DNA of 64,000 nucleotides from Copromyces sp. CBS 386.78. Its lineage: Eukaryota > Ascomycota > Sordariomycetes > Sordariales > Sordariaceae. A program made the position numbers and the translations under genes. Shown in pieces: positions 22,400-36,319 of this stretch. Below the pieces are notes generated by a model. The model did not search any database. It was not told the DNA's origin and was given only the letters and a program-made list of their open reading frames with translations. Position 1 is the first letter of the stretch, and every line of letters begins with the position of its first letter. The stretch spans positions 124,001 to 188,000 of the forward strand of contig MU839107.1 in assembly GCA_030685235.1 (NCBI GenBank), given 5' to 3'.

Positions 22400-25300
22400 T
22401 ATAATTTGAAGTTTATTAACTATGTTTATAGTACTTTATCTTTTAATATAATTACGTTTTATACATTCTTTACAGAGTATATTTATTACGTTAATATTAA
22501 GAATAAGTTTCCTCTTACGGTTTTTTTTTCGTTTTTTTTTCTAACGTTCTTCGAAATACCGGTAAGTAGAATGCTATTTGTCCTATTATTAATACGAAAT
22601 ATATATTAGATATTCCGTTAGGTTGTTACAATAAGTATAATACCGTTTAGGTTGCGGTTATTATTTTATTCCGTTTTTAGAATAATATCGGTCCCTTAAT
22701 TTATCGTTTTTATAACATTTATATCGATTTTTTTAAGGACGTGCGTGAGCGTTTAATTACGGATAGTCTCTTATATAATTTTAATATCCTTTTTATTATT
22801 AGAATATAAAGGTTGAGGATTATTAGTATAAGGGATATTACGAAATATTTTTAGCTGATTATTTTATTATTCCTATTTTCGGCTTTAGTAGAGGAAATAT
22901 TAATATTAATTCTCCAATAATAGTTAATAGCCTTGCCGGTCCCTTTCCGGCTAATAAAGATTAAATTTAATAGTATTATAAGGTTATTAGGAATTAGGAG
23001 TTAATATTTAATATATTTTACGAGTTTTTCGTATGCGAAGAATATTAATTAATTATTTTAGTATTATTTTCGTAATTGGGTAGTTATTGTAATTAATATA
23101 GTTTAATTCCTCTTCTTTCCGTTTTTTTTATATTTTTTTATTTTAATATTATAATTGAATATATTTACAAATATTATACGAATTTATTGCGCTATTTTCC
23201 TTTAAATTCGATTATTAAATAGTATTCGTTTAGTTTATTAAATTATAATATTTATAAAATGATTTTTTTAGTTCGGGTTCTATTATTTAAATAAATTTAG
23301 AGTTTTTCTTTCGTTTACAGTTAATCGGTTACCGTTATTTAATAATTAGTTATTTATAAATAATACAGGACGATATATATAAAGGTTTTTTTATTCGTAT
23401 TGTAAAAATAGATTAGCGTTATAATATTTAGAATTTTCTTTTAGAAGAGGAAGGATTAGAGGCTTATAATTTCTGTCCTTGATTAGGTAAGAAGGGAATT
23501 TTTTATTTTAAGTAATAGGTATTATTCGTTGTTATTTTCCGGTTATTAGGCTTTCTTCTTTTTTTATTTTGTATTGATTGTATATTATTTTATAGTATTA
23601 TTATTAAATTTCGGGTTAAAGTCGGCGATAGTAAATTCGTATTATCGGCCTAATTTGGTTATTGCCGCCGCTAATTAGTAGTTATAGTACGATATTTATT
23701 TTTTTTATTATTACCTCTTCTAATTACTTTTTATAGTTTGTAGCGGTTAGTTTTAGTGGTTGCGACGGGGGTGGCGGCGCCCCCGTTATTAAGGGCGGAT
23801 TTATTACGATTACTAAAAGTTTTTTTATTAATATTTATTCTTTAACTTATTTAGCTTTAGCAATATTATTTTTTAATTTATTAATAGGTAGCCGATTTCT
23901 TACCTTCCTTATTTAGATACGGTTAATTATTTAAATTATAGTCCTTTAAACGAACTTTATTTAATTTATATAGGTAAACTTTTTTTTAAAGGCTTTAATT
24001 TATTTCTTAAAGTAGAGGTCGAATAGTAGATAAAAGGTTTTTATTTTTAAGTTTTTTATTGGCGTAGCTTTGTACGCCCTAGCGATAATTTTTAAATATT
24101 TGGTTTAGTATTTAATTAATTTAATTACTATCCTTTATAATTTATTATAAATTTTGGTTAGCTAGTGGAAGGCTAATGTTCTATATACGATTATACTTTG
24201 AATATACTTAGTATAAATTTCTTTTATTTATATAAAAGAATAATCTTAAGTTTTTATTGCTAATTATATTAATGTATTCGTTTGCGTGGTTATTTTTTTT
24301 TTTATTGTTTCTATATGGATTTAATAATTGAATTTCCGATTTAATTAAATTTTAAGGAATTTAATCGATTTTATAAATTTAAATATAATTCTTCCGATTT
24401 GGAGAATTTCCGTTTTTAGTTCCTTTATCCACATAAAATATATAAATTCCGTTTTATTTACTTCGAATTTTATTTTTCTTTTAATTATTTAACCCGAATA
24501 AATATTTTATATTATTTAGAGCGTTTAATAATTTTCTTCGGTAATTTTAATTATTACGATAATATTAGTATTATTAGTGAAGCTAATAGTGATTGTATTT
24601 TGGATAGTAGTTAATTTGCGGTATAATAAGGTAATAAAGAGAATAAAAAGGATTGGTAAGAGGGGGGAATTTTATAGTACGTTTATTACAATATTATAAG
24701 GTTAAGAGGTTTTATTATTGAAGAAAAGAGAACTTTTTCTTTTAATAACGAAATTATTAATTTATTAGAAGATTTATTTCGGGAATTATATTTCCTATAG
24801 TATATATAAGAATTATTTATAATTAATTGTATTGAATATACTTTTTAAATTGAGGAGTATAAGAGACGTTACGGCTTTAAATTTCTATATTGTATAAATT
24901 ATATTAGTAATTATTTAAACGGCGAATTCGGTTAAATAGTTTATTCGGTTGTTTATTTGGCTTTTTGGGAGGAGGTTGTACTCTTCTGTTATTTGTATTA
25001 ACCTTTTAGCTACAAGGGCTTCGAAGATTTTTCCGACGTTATTTAAAAGCGATATAAATTATTATATCCCGGTTAATTTTTATTATTCAGCGCTTTTTCT
25101 AAATTTTTTAAAAATAATTACTTTTATATTTTTAAATTATTAGGGGAAGTACCCGAATTGGAGGTTTATTATAGCGAAAGTTGTTATCGTTTATTTAAAT
25201 AGTTTTTTATATATTTTTAGAAATTTATTTAAAAATTAATCGATACCCGGTATTTTATTGGGCGCTATTTTCGAAAGGACTTCTTAAATATTTTCTTTGG

Positions 25301-28300
25301 TAATTAGGTTATTAATAAGTATTAGGGTATTGCCGTTTAGTAGTTGAATTTAATTTAGTAAATAGTCCGTTAGGATTTTTATTTTCGAGAAGAAATAGTT
25401 AGTAAAAATATTTACTTTACCGTTGTAGTCTTCGATGTCGTTCGTCCGTTCGTTTTATTTGAGGGGTGGTAATTTTGGCGGATTTATTAAGTAATAGTTT
25501 TATATTTTAATTTACTTTTTTAATAATTAAAGTTTATTCGGCTTTTTCGACGCGTTTATAATATGGTTGTACTATTTCGCTCTTTAAATCTTCGTAATAA
25601 ATTTCTTCTTTTTTATTACTACTTCTATAAATTTTTTTTAATTTAAAGGTATCCGGTTTTTAAATTAAATTTATTATTTTTATTGTACTTCTTTTATTAC
25701 TATTTTATATTTAAATTCTATTAGTTTATTTATTTTTTCCGATTTTTCTTTTAGTATAGGATAAATTCTTTTATAATATTAACAAATTTATTATTAAATT
25801 TATTAAATTTTAGTTCGAGCTCTTTTGCCATTTTAATCCCCTTTAGGATTAATATTTTTCTTTTGCCATTTCCTATACTTTTTCCGCGTTTATTAAATTT
25901 TAACTAAATTTTTCCTCTACTTCCGCTTTTTTATTTCTTTTTTTTATTTGGATTTAAATTTCTTAGGGGTAGTGGTCCAAACTTGTTTACCCGTATTATT
26001 ATATTCTTTAGTATTTAACTTCAATATTTTATAAAATTTATATATAGTTGATTGTCCTATTTTTTTTTTTTTTAGTTGCGTTTCCGAACTTTATTAGTTC
26101 TTTGTAGGGGGTAATAAGGTTAAGTTTTTATTATTATACCTACGTAAGTAACTTTACGGTATTCGGGTTAATCTTATTTTTTAAGTTTTAATTAGGGTAA
26201 TAGAGGTTATAGTTTTTTACAGCTATATATTGGCCGGTTAGGGGTTTTTCTTCGAGGAATTCGAGGAGGGGAAACCTTTATTAATATTCCGGCGTACTTT
26301 AGAAGAAGATAAGGGAGTAAATAGAATAAACGGTTATTAATTTTTATAAATTCTTTAGTATTGTTATAGCTTAATCTTTTTTAATCTAGAAATTTAAGTC
26401 CTTTAAATTCTATTTTTTATTTATATAAATTATTGTTCTACCTTTTTCTAAATAATCAATACTATAATATTTATTATTTCTCGGCTAGTAAATATCCTTA
26501 TTTAAGTTTTTGCCCGGCTTTTAGATTATTATAATATTATAGGTTTCTTCTTATTCGAATAGCGTTTTCCCTTTTTCGTACGATTTCCCTATATTTTAAT
26601 AGAGTATTTTTAATTAAATTATTAATTATTTTATAAGAAGTTTCTTTTTAGTTTAATAGCGGGTTAGGGGGGTATTATTTCTTTAGAGGTAATAATAGCG
26701 GCCGAAAGTATAATAGTAATAAAATTAGTACGGGTATAATTATTTACGTTTTGGGAGTAGGTATAAATATTTATTGGGTTTATATTTATAGGTTTCGGTT
26801 GAAAGTTATTTTTAATTTTTTTAGGGCGGCCTTTTTTTTTTCTTTTTATAAATAATTTTTTTAAAGTTGTAATTAAACGGGAGCTAGGGGGGGCGTTAAA
26901 GATTACGATATTTTCTTCCGGTTTTATTATCGGTTTTAATATTAGTTTAACCAGTCTTTTATAAGTAGTAAAGTTGCGAAGCCTTTTAGCGTAGTCGATA
27001 AATGCTTTTACGTAGGCTATTATTGCGAGCGGGTATTTTTTTTTATTAAAGGTAAAATATTTTGACTTTTTATACAGTTTGTAAAAAATTAGGAAATTAT
27101 CCTTATTTAAAAGGTAATTCTCTTTTCTTATATACGGCCCTTTATATTTAATTTTATTATAATAGTTATAAGCGTCCTTTTAGCGATAGAATTTCGTTGT
27201 ATATCCGAAATATTAATATTTAAAATATTATTAGGTAGAAATTATAATTTAAAATAGTTTATATATATATATACCGCCGTTTTAGAGGAAAAAATTCTTT
27301 TAGAAGAAGATTGCGGCCTTCGCAATTATAATTTTTATTAAGAATATTTTTCTTTCCTCTCCTTCGTATTTCTTTTAAGGTTTAACTCGAATAATTTCCG
27401 TTTTTTTATTTTTCGTCCTTATTTTTTATATAATCGATTCGGGTTATTTTACGTCAATACTAACTTACGGGACTCCTTTAATTAAAACGGTTACAATATT
27501 TAGGGATATAACGGCTTCTTTTTTAAAAATTATTTTAATTTAAATTTAATATTTCTAATATTAATCCTTAGTTAATTTATTAAAAATAATTATATAATTT
27601 CTATTTGTTATTATTTTAATAGCCGTACGAACTATTTTGTACGGGCTTTCCTTTAGGGCGCTTTCGATAATTTATTTTATATTATTGTTCGAGCGTATAG
27701 TAAATTCGGTAGTAATTTAGGCCCCTTTAATAGTAAGCTAGCGTTTGCGGTTGGAAGGGATAAACTTTTTAGTAGTAACGGTAGGTAAGTAGTGGAGGGT
27801 GGCGTTAATTTTATTTGGCGATTTCCGGATAATATTAGTTTATTTTTTCGGCGCTTTTTAAGCGTTTTTTTTTATTTCTTTCGAAATAAATTTCTTTAAA
27901 TTATTAATATTTTTCTTAGTAATAAATTGGGTTTCGGCGGCTTTATTTACTTTAGGTATTTTAGACCTACTTTTCTTCATAGAAATTTTTACGAATTCGA
28001 AAAGGAATTTTCGAATTTAACGACGGTCGTTGGTCGATACGGCGGCGTAGTCTATAGTTTTATTCGTTATAGCGATAAATTTCTTTATAGTTTTATTATT
28101 TTCTTCTGTTTTTTTTAGGTTTTTATAGTAAGTATAGTATTAAGGTCGTTATATTTTGAAATATTTCCGAAGGGGTTGTAAACGCTATTTTCGAGCTTAT
28201 TCGTATTTTTATTAATTGTTATCGGTAGCGATGGTTTAATGTTATTGTTACGGTTGTTGTAGGATATTGCGGAGGGGGTAAATGACTTTCCTGAGTTGAT

Positions 28301-28400
28301 TGCTATTGTCGGTTTTCGTTTTGGAGCACTTCCTAACTAGAAATCGGCGTTTCCGGTTTCGGCGTCGTTTAATAATTTTAGATTTTAGTAGTACAACAAC
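22400..28400 (-). mobile_element. RIP-degraded Tad1-like LINE retrotransposon
   Basis: Read on the minus strand, ignoring stops, LINE domains follow in order. A zinc-knuckle-like region lies near 27.2-26.9 kb. An APE-type endonuclease lies near 26.45-26.0 kb: NYNLYYPNQNLKNKINPN is the mutated form of a GDFNLHHPLW-type motif, followed by KLLTQVQQQKLNLITP and a TINYI block. A reverse transcriptase C-part lies near 24.6-24.25 kb (TNIIVIIKITEENYKTL, FEVNKTEFIYFM). A thumb/RNase-H-proximal block lies near 24.15-23.9 kb (RAYKATPIKNLKIKTFYPL). This arrangement is characteristic of fungal Tad-family LINEs. The exact ends are not resolved. It is probably inserted within the older DNA transposon of island II. 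Confidence 0.7.
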
Positions 28401-28899
28401 GGCTTTAATATATTAATCGGGGGCTTAAATATAAAGCCGGGTATAATTAGAGGAGGGATAACTATAACTTTATAGGAGATTAACTACTTTACTCCTAATT
28501 TGCCTATTACTTCTACTTTTAATTACCGAACCTTTTAAACAGGAAGCGGTATATAGTTCGGAGTACGACGGGCTTTAAATTAGCTACCCGGTAGCAAAGC
28601 GTTTAATTTTAATTATAATTATAATTATAGCGACGCCTTACCCTTTCCTTTATCGGGCTTTATAAACGTAATTACTTTAATAAATTATTTAATAAATAAT
28701 AACAAAGGAGACTTACTTATATCGCGCTTTACCGGACTTAAATTATTATATAAGTTAGGGTAATATAGTAAATTGCCGTAATATAAGGAAGAAAGTATAA
28801 AACTACGTCCAAAATTAGAATTACGATTAATATTTCGTCTAAGGCTAGAACTATAATTAATATTTCGTTTAAGGTTAGAATTACGCTAATTACTAATAC

Positions 28900-30230
28900 T
28901 AAAGTTACGCGTCGATAATAATTCGATCGGGTGAAGTTTATGATTAAAACGGTCCTTTTTCTACTACTTATCGACTAGGCTAAATGCGCCGTATATATCC
29001 TCCGCTTCCTCTATATTAATGTCTTTAAATACGCTACTAAATTCCCATCCCTTCAATTTGGATTTAAACTTAAACTTAGCCTCGGATAATAATAGTTCTA
29101 AAAATAAAGAGCTAAATATAAGTAAAAATTCAATTCGATTCGTCGTCTAATATTCCTCTACTCTTTTTCTTCTAAATATCGGGGTTATTAATATTTCGGC
29201 ACCTAGGTCGACTTAATAGAAATTATTAATATTAAAAGGCTTTAACTCTTTTAAAATATATATATTTATATAGTAATCGATTATATCTAGACGGGAATTA
29301 TTATCCTACTTCTAAACCTTATCCTTAAACTTCTATTTAATAAACATATTGTTATAATCAATTATATCTTCCCGCTCTGTAGTATATATAATAGTAATAT
29401 ATTTAATTAAATTAAATATTATTACCTTTAAAAACTAAAATCGCTTCCCCTTCTAATTAGTAAAGTTTTCTTCCTATAGAAGGATATAGGCGATAGGTTT
29501 AAATATTGTCTTATAAATTAATCTATTAATACGCGCTATTACTTAATCCTTTATATAATTTAAGTTTTTTTAGTCCTAAACGGCCTATACTTTATTAAAG
29601 TATAATATATTATATCGATTTAGTCGAAAATTATTTAAATAATTTTCTAACTATATAATTACTAATTTTATAAAATAGTAAAATAAAATCTTATATTAGA
29701 GGTTGTTAAATATTTTACTGGCGTAAATATAGAATTCGTTAAATAATTTTAATAAAGTATTAATTTCTAGAAATAAAGTATATATCCTATTGTATACGAA
29801 ATAGTCGTTATTATAAACGAATAATATTTATCGTACTATATAATCGACCTTATTTTTTATACAGGTATATTCTTAAAACGAAAGTATTTTATAAGGGAAC
29901 TATTAAAGGGGGTTAATATATAGTATATAATTTCCCTTTAATAATAGAAATTTTCGTATATTTATAGGAAAAATATTATCGGGTATATATCTTTCAATAT
30001 TTCCGCCTCCATTTTAATAAACTTCCCTTTATAGGTAGAGCCTCTAATTATTAAATTTATCGCTATCGGGGTATTTATATTACTCGGCTTCGAACCGGAG
30101 GTTAATATAAAGACCGCTATTTCCTTCTTTAAATTTAAAGTATTTATATCGCTACGTTTCGATCCGGGGGTCGAGGCTAGTTCGCGGGGGTCGAAGGGGT
30201 CTCGTACGGGTATTTTTAATTTTAATATAT
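28900..30230 (-). pseudogene. Unidentified RIP-degraded coding relic
   Basis: Minus-strand reading gives a protein-like stretch with few gaps near 29.35-28.95 kb (DNNSRLDIIDYYINIYILK, FNINNFYQVDLGAEIL, FRRKRVEEYQTTNRIE). The family cannot be named. It lies upstream of the LINE on the same strand, so it could be its first frame or a separate retroelement gag. Confidence 0.35.
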
Positions 30231-30239
30231 TAATATAAT

Positions 30240-31640
30240 ATAATATAATATAATAACTATTTAGGACTTATAGTAAATATAAATATAGTAGCTTTATCCT
30301 TCTATACCTTACTGTATTAAAATTAGGCGGTACTACCTATACTAATCCTTTTACGGTCGGGCTTAAGGGGGTTACAATTAAATATTGTATTTATTGAATA
30401 AAATAGTGCCGATGTAAATTAATATCGAAATACGAAATTAATAAGGCGAGATTAAATAATAGAGTCGTACGTCGAATTAGGTAAAGGATTGTTTATTATT
30501 ATTTAATAGAGAGAAGAAAAGAGGAAGAAATTTAAAAAGTAAAGGGGGAGGGAGGGTTCTTATACTCTTTTTCTCAATATTTATATATTTTGTAATAGGG
30601 TTTAAAATATTGTAAACTTTCGTTTAATATTATTAGAATTAATTGAAATATATTTAATATAGTAAATAATCGAAATAACTATAGCGGTAATATAAATAAA
30701 ATAATAATTGAAGCGATATTTAAATAATTAAACGGTTAAATATAGGAAGAATAAAGGAAATTAAAATTAAAAGAAGTATAAAATTATTTAGTAAGGAAGT
30801 TCGTTATTATTTCGACGGTAGGTAATCTTCGTCGACGTTATCTATATTTAGTCTTTAATATATATAGGATGGGCTAATGTAAATGGTATTCTATTTACTA
30901 TATTTAAATTATAATAAGTAAACGTAAGCGAATTATTTAAATCTAATAATGCTACTATACCCCTCTTTATTTAATATTTACCCTCCTATTAAATAGTATA
31001 AATATATACGATACCCTTCTACTATAATTTATATTATTCTTAAAACTTTTAAATATATTATAAATAAATACTATATTTTGCCCTTTAATTTTATTATTAT
31101 TTAAAATACTTACGGTAGCGTAATAAAGTATAAATATAATTAGGGCGTATAATAATAAAATAATAGGAATTTCGAAGGTAAGTAATTAATTATTTCGTGA
31201 TCGGCCGTTCGTAATTCGTTAATCGATAAAATATAAAATAATATTTTTAATATAAGAATTCGTAATTCTTTATTTCGAGGTGAAGATTAATAATTATTAT
31301 TTAGTATATTCCGTTTAAATTTTTAGGGGTAAATACTATTTATACTGTATATTGCTATAGGGCGAGAAGGCGGCGGCAAGTATAGTAATCTATTAACGAT
31401 AAATTAAGACGATATATATTTAATAGGGCCTCTTTCTACCCTACTACTACTCTTCTCCCTTTTAATAAACTTCCTTTCCCTATTTTATCTTCCGTTAATA
31501 AACTTCCTATTTCAACCCTCTCGCTCTTTTACTATATAATTATATTATTTATTTATCTTAATAATAATAATAATAGATATAATTAAAATTATAATCTAGT
31601 TTATTGTATAATATAGTATATTTACTTCGGGCTAAGCTAT
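30240..31640. other. AT-rich stretch without readable gene
   Basis: TpA-rich DNA between the minus-strand relics and the second transposase relic. Nothing is recognised on either strand apart from short simple repeats such as the AATAT run near 30,225. Confidence 0.4.
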
Positions 31641-31679
31641 TTAAAGGTAAGCTATTTAATTGTAAAGAGCGCGCGCTAA

Positions 31680-34600
31680 AAAAGAAAATTTTTAGTAGCG
31701 ACGAGGAAAGTGGTAATGGCGATAATAACGACGGCGATAAAAATACTAGCCAAAGTAATATATACTAATCGCCTAGACCGGATACCGAATTTAATAATAC
31801 TAGCGATATTATAATAATAGACGACGATTATAGTAAAAATTATAGTAGCGGTAATACTATATCCGGTCTTGGGGGTAATAATAATAATAATAATAATATT
31901 TAAGTAAGGTAGTCTCGGCCTAATAAAGATAAAAGTATATTGAATAAATATCGTATAATATATTTATAATTAACCGGAATATCTAGCGATAATCGACGCT
32001 AATAATATATGCGACGGGAATTAGAGAATATTGTTAACCTAACTATAAATACTAATTTTAATATTAACGAAGTATTCGGTATTAATTAATATAAAAATTA
32101 TATTATTATCGATGTCTTTAAGCCTTTTAATAATATTAGTGAAGAGTTAATTAGGTTGGAAGAGCTAATACCCAATTTAAACGACCCGTTAATATTTATT
32201 TATAGATATTAAAATTAGTTTATTGAAATATTGAAATTCGAAATAGCCTTAGCGACGTTCTATAATTTAATTAATTTAAATTGCAAATATTATATTGCTT
32301 TCCGTGAAATTCTATTTCTATTTCTAAACGAAAACGGTAATATATTTAAAGTTATTTAACCCCTTCCGAAGAACTTTACGATATTAAAGAATAGGATGCG
32401 AAAATATATACTTATAATAAATATAAAAAAATAGATATCCTATTAAATATTTTAAAAATACTAATATTATTAGCCAATTTTAAGTTGGAGGAATATTATA
32501 AAGCCGAAGCTATTTAGGCCTGTAAGAACGTAAAGACTATTGCTACTACTATAATACGAATTGCTAATCGTACTATTCGTAAAAAAAGTAGAAATAGCGA
32601 AGAAATAAAGGCGGCTATTCGATAAACCGATCGGGCTAAGGCTAGATTATAAAAATTAATAGATAAAATAAAAGAGATTAATCCTAATGTCGACCTAAGT
32701 ATTATACTTCTAATAATTAAAATTCGTTTTACTTTCTTTAATCCGCCGATAGTATTCTAGAATTTCGTTACCTCTAATATTTTTGAAAGAGTATATTCTA
32801 AACCGGGTTATTTCGTTAACGAGTTTAATGAAATATACTACTTTTATACCTAATTATTATTTATATAGTTAAATTCTAATTAATATACTTATATTATCCT
32901 AAATAACGATAATAATAATAGCGGCGGACTAAGTCCTACTATTTTCCCGTCTAATTAAATATATTATAAGTGTTTAGTACTAATATGCTTATATTGCTCT
33001 ATATTAAATAATAATGATCGTATATTAAATATTTATATTGGTCGGGTATATAACGTCGGGTTCGATTATTGTAAGGAGTTATATATAATAGATCGCAAAA
33101 AAATATACTTATAAATCTAGGAGGGATATTAAATAAGTACCGTAGAATTATAAAATATCGATATTATACCGCCGTAAAACCGAATAAAATTAATATTAAT
33201 AGATATATTAACGTATATCCCGGAAAATCGTATATATAAATATCTATCGATTTATATTAATTGGTACTATAAAGAAGAATATTAAAATCTAAGAGTTAAA
33301 CTATAGGAAGGAGACAATAATAATTTATACTTAAAATATAACCGCCTAATATTCAAACTATTATAGGAAAACGACTAATAATTTTCGGTCCGGCGGATAA
33401 TAATCAAAAGGGTTAATTACTTTTATAATAATAATAGTAATATTAATAATATCGAAATTATTTTATTATATTATACGTATTCTATTCGAATGGAATTAGA
33501 ATTCGACTACTAAAGTAGATTAAAATTTAAAAAGTAGGATAAAACGGTCGAAAGCAATCTACTAATTATTTTATTTCCGTATATCAATTTTTTTAACGGA
33601 TTTAATATTTTCCGTAATTTATATTGAAATTTAATAAATTTCTATTTTATACCCGTTAACTTTTTAAATAAAGAGCGCTCTCGTTCTAGAAGTATATTCC
33701 CGCTCGTATTTAAATAAATATTATAAATTAAAATAAACGTATATAAATATTAGTATTAATAATAATACAATCCTTATAACTCCTAATTTAGTAACGTAAT
33801 TAAAAGTTTAAAAATAATAACCGATTTAAATAATAAGATAAAAATACTAATTAACGGGAAGGAAGTCCGGTTATATATTTACCCGATTTATTATATAGGT
33901 AATATACTATAGTAAACGGAAAATTCCGGTATAAAAGGTTTTAGGGCTATTAAGTTCTATCGTTATTACTTTACTTCTACTTCTACTTCGTTTAAAGGGT
34001 AACGTTCCGCCGATTTTAACGTATAAATTATATTCGATATTATTACGTGCAGCCGTTTTTATAAGTAAGCCCGAAAAATATAATATATAATAATTAGCTT
34101 TAATAAAACGAATACCGCTATATATAGTACTTAATAGGGTATAACTAACTCGCGTCTTATATTAATAACCGTATTTCCTTCCTTCAATTTAATATTTAAT
34201 TAAATAATTAAGCCCGTATACTCCGAATACGCTAGCTTTATTAATTTAATATATTATTTATTTAAAGATAGTATTTTTTATACTACTATATTCGAAGAAT
34301 ATACTATAGTACTTTATAATTAGTTATTCCCGCCTAAATATAAACGATTCTAATCACCTAAATACTATTTAATGAATTGGAATATATTTAATTATATTAA
34401 TTAAATTATTATTGCCCCGCTATTATTCCTTTACTAATTTAAGAAGGAGTATATTAAATTAAGGTTTTATCGGTAAATAGAAGAGATAGAATAAGATCCT
34501 ATAGGTTTTATTATAGAGATTTTTATTACGATTATTAAAAGTACTATATTACTAATAAAGTTTAGTAAGAGGTTACTAATAATATACCAAATTATATAGT

Positions 34601-36310
34601 AGGCATATTATATATTCAATTAATTAAATATATATACTTCTACTTTACGCAAATTAATAGTTAGTATACTATTTCTAGATAATATCGACTTTATTATGAT
34701 ATTAAACCCAAAAATACTTAATAATTTAATATAAGTAATTAAATTAAAAAATATATTCCGGCCTAATATTTATATTACTATATATTTCCCTACATTTATA
34801 AATAAATACGTATTACTAATTAATTATAATATTTTAATAAGCGAAAATATATATTAATATTTCAAAAAACGTATTTATAAAACTAATTACTCTAATATTA
34901 AAAAGATTTTATTAATAAAAACAAATTTCTAAAAAACGTTGCGTTTAATATTAGTTAATTCGTTCAAGAATTATAATCCGCAATTAATATAAATATTTAA
35001 ATAATTATATTTAAAATACCCAATTCTAATTTAGAAAACGCTTTCCCGTAGCGACAAAAAAAATTTAAAAAATAGGCTAATTAAAAACGAATTCAAAATT
35101 AATATATTAATTAGTCGGAAATACTTATTATCGACAATTATTAATGAAATCCTAAGGAAAGAAATAACGGAAATACTCTATATTATTAATAAAGGCAACT
35201 AATTACTAACTTATAGCGGCCGCTTAGCGATTACCGCCACTTAACGCCGTATTATAATGGCTATATATACTATATATAAATATATTAAAGGGTACCTGGC
35301 TATATTCGAAAATACGCTAATTTAATATTCGCGAAAATTTATATTTATAAATAAATAAATTTAATCCCCTAGCCTCTTATTAATTCTTTATCGGGGCTTC
35401 CTTTATATACTATAAGTATATCTAATTAAGAAGCTTAGTTCGTATTTATTATAAAAGGTACAATATTTTATATTTAGTTAGTATTTTAATAATACTTTTA
35501 ATATAAGATCTAGTAATCGTACCTACTAGGATACTAAACGTAGTACTAAATTATATTTCAATTATTATATAATTTATAAAAACGTTTACTTCTATTATTA
35601 AATACTCGTTATTGAACTTTCTATCGATTCTATATAATATATATATTATTTAATAAAAGCGTATCTCCGCGCTATCGAAAAATCGGGCCAAATAGAAACA
35701 CCCTCCACCCAACGTATTTTACTATAATAAAAATACTGCCGGGCTTTAAATAGGATATTTCTACGTATATTAATAATTATATTACTAGAATTATATAGAC
35801 GGTAAACGTTTATACTATAATTTCCCTCCCAACTATACTTTTAATACTGTATCGTCGGCGTAACGAACTTTTCATAAATTTTCACCGGGTATTATATTTA
35901 TTTATAAAAGTATATATTGGTTAATTATATTACTATATCGTATATATAATATTTATTCTAATATTAAAGCAAAAAAGTATATTATTACTAATAGGACTAT
36001 AATAATAGGGAATCTAATAATCGCTTTACATTTTCGCCCGGTAATTATATAAAGTATATATCCCCTAGTAATTATGGACTTCAATATAGCCGTATTAATA
36101 ATATTTTTATATTCGATTAATAAAGTATTAAAAACATTTTTATAATACTAATATAAATTAAATATAAAAGGGAGCGGCATCTACTACTAAATTTAGAACT
36201 AATAGAAGAAGACAACGCGCTTATTATTATTAGCGTTACTTCTATCTAACTTATTTACTTATATATAGTAAAAGTAAAAAATATAGGCATTATCTAAGTA
36301 GACTAGGAAC
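31680..36310 (+). pseudogene. Relic of a Tnp2-like transposase, copy 2
   Basis: The plus strand is readable over more than 4 kb apart from C-to-T stops. An acidic start is followed by FTFFNPPIVFQNFVTSNIF (near 32,740) and a catalytic-core-like block YINFFNGFNIFRNLY (near 33,580). Then come YYIGNILQQTENSGIKG with RAIKFYRYYF (near 33,890), FNLIFNQIIKPVYSEYAS (near 34,190), KYKRFQSPKYYL (near 34,330) and NILISENIY with KKRIYKTNYSNIKKILLIK (near 34,850). These match copy 1 at 5,620-10,330 in order. The patterns GDMPQQAENSGFKG, P-V-H-S-E-Y and G-E-D-K-H-R are what I expect of the unmutated fungal Tnp2-like family. It is non-functional. Confidence 0.7.
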
Positions 36311-36319
36311 TTTATACTC

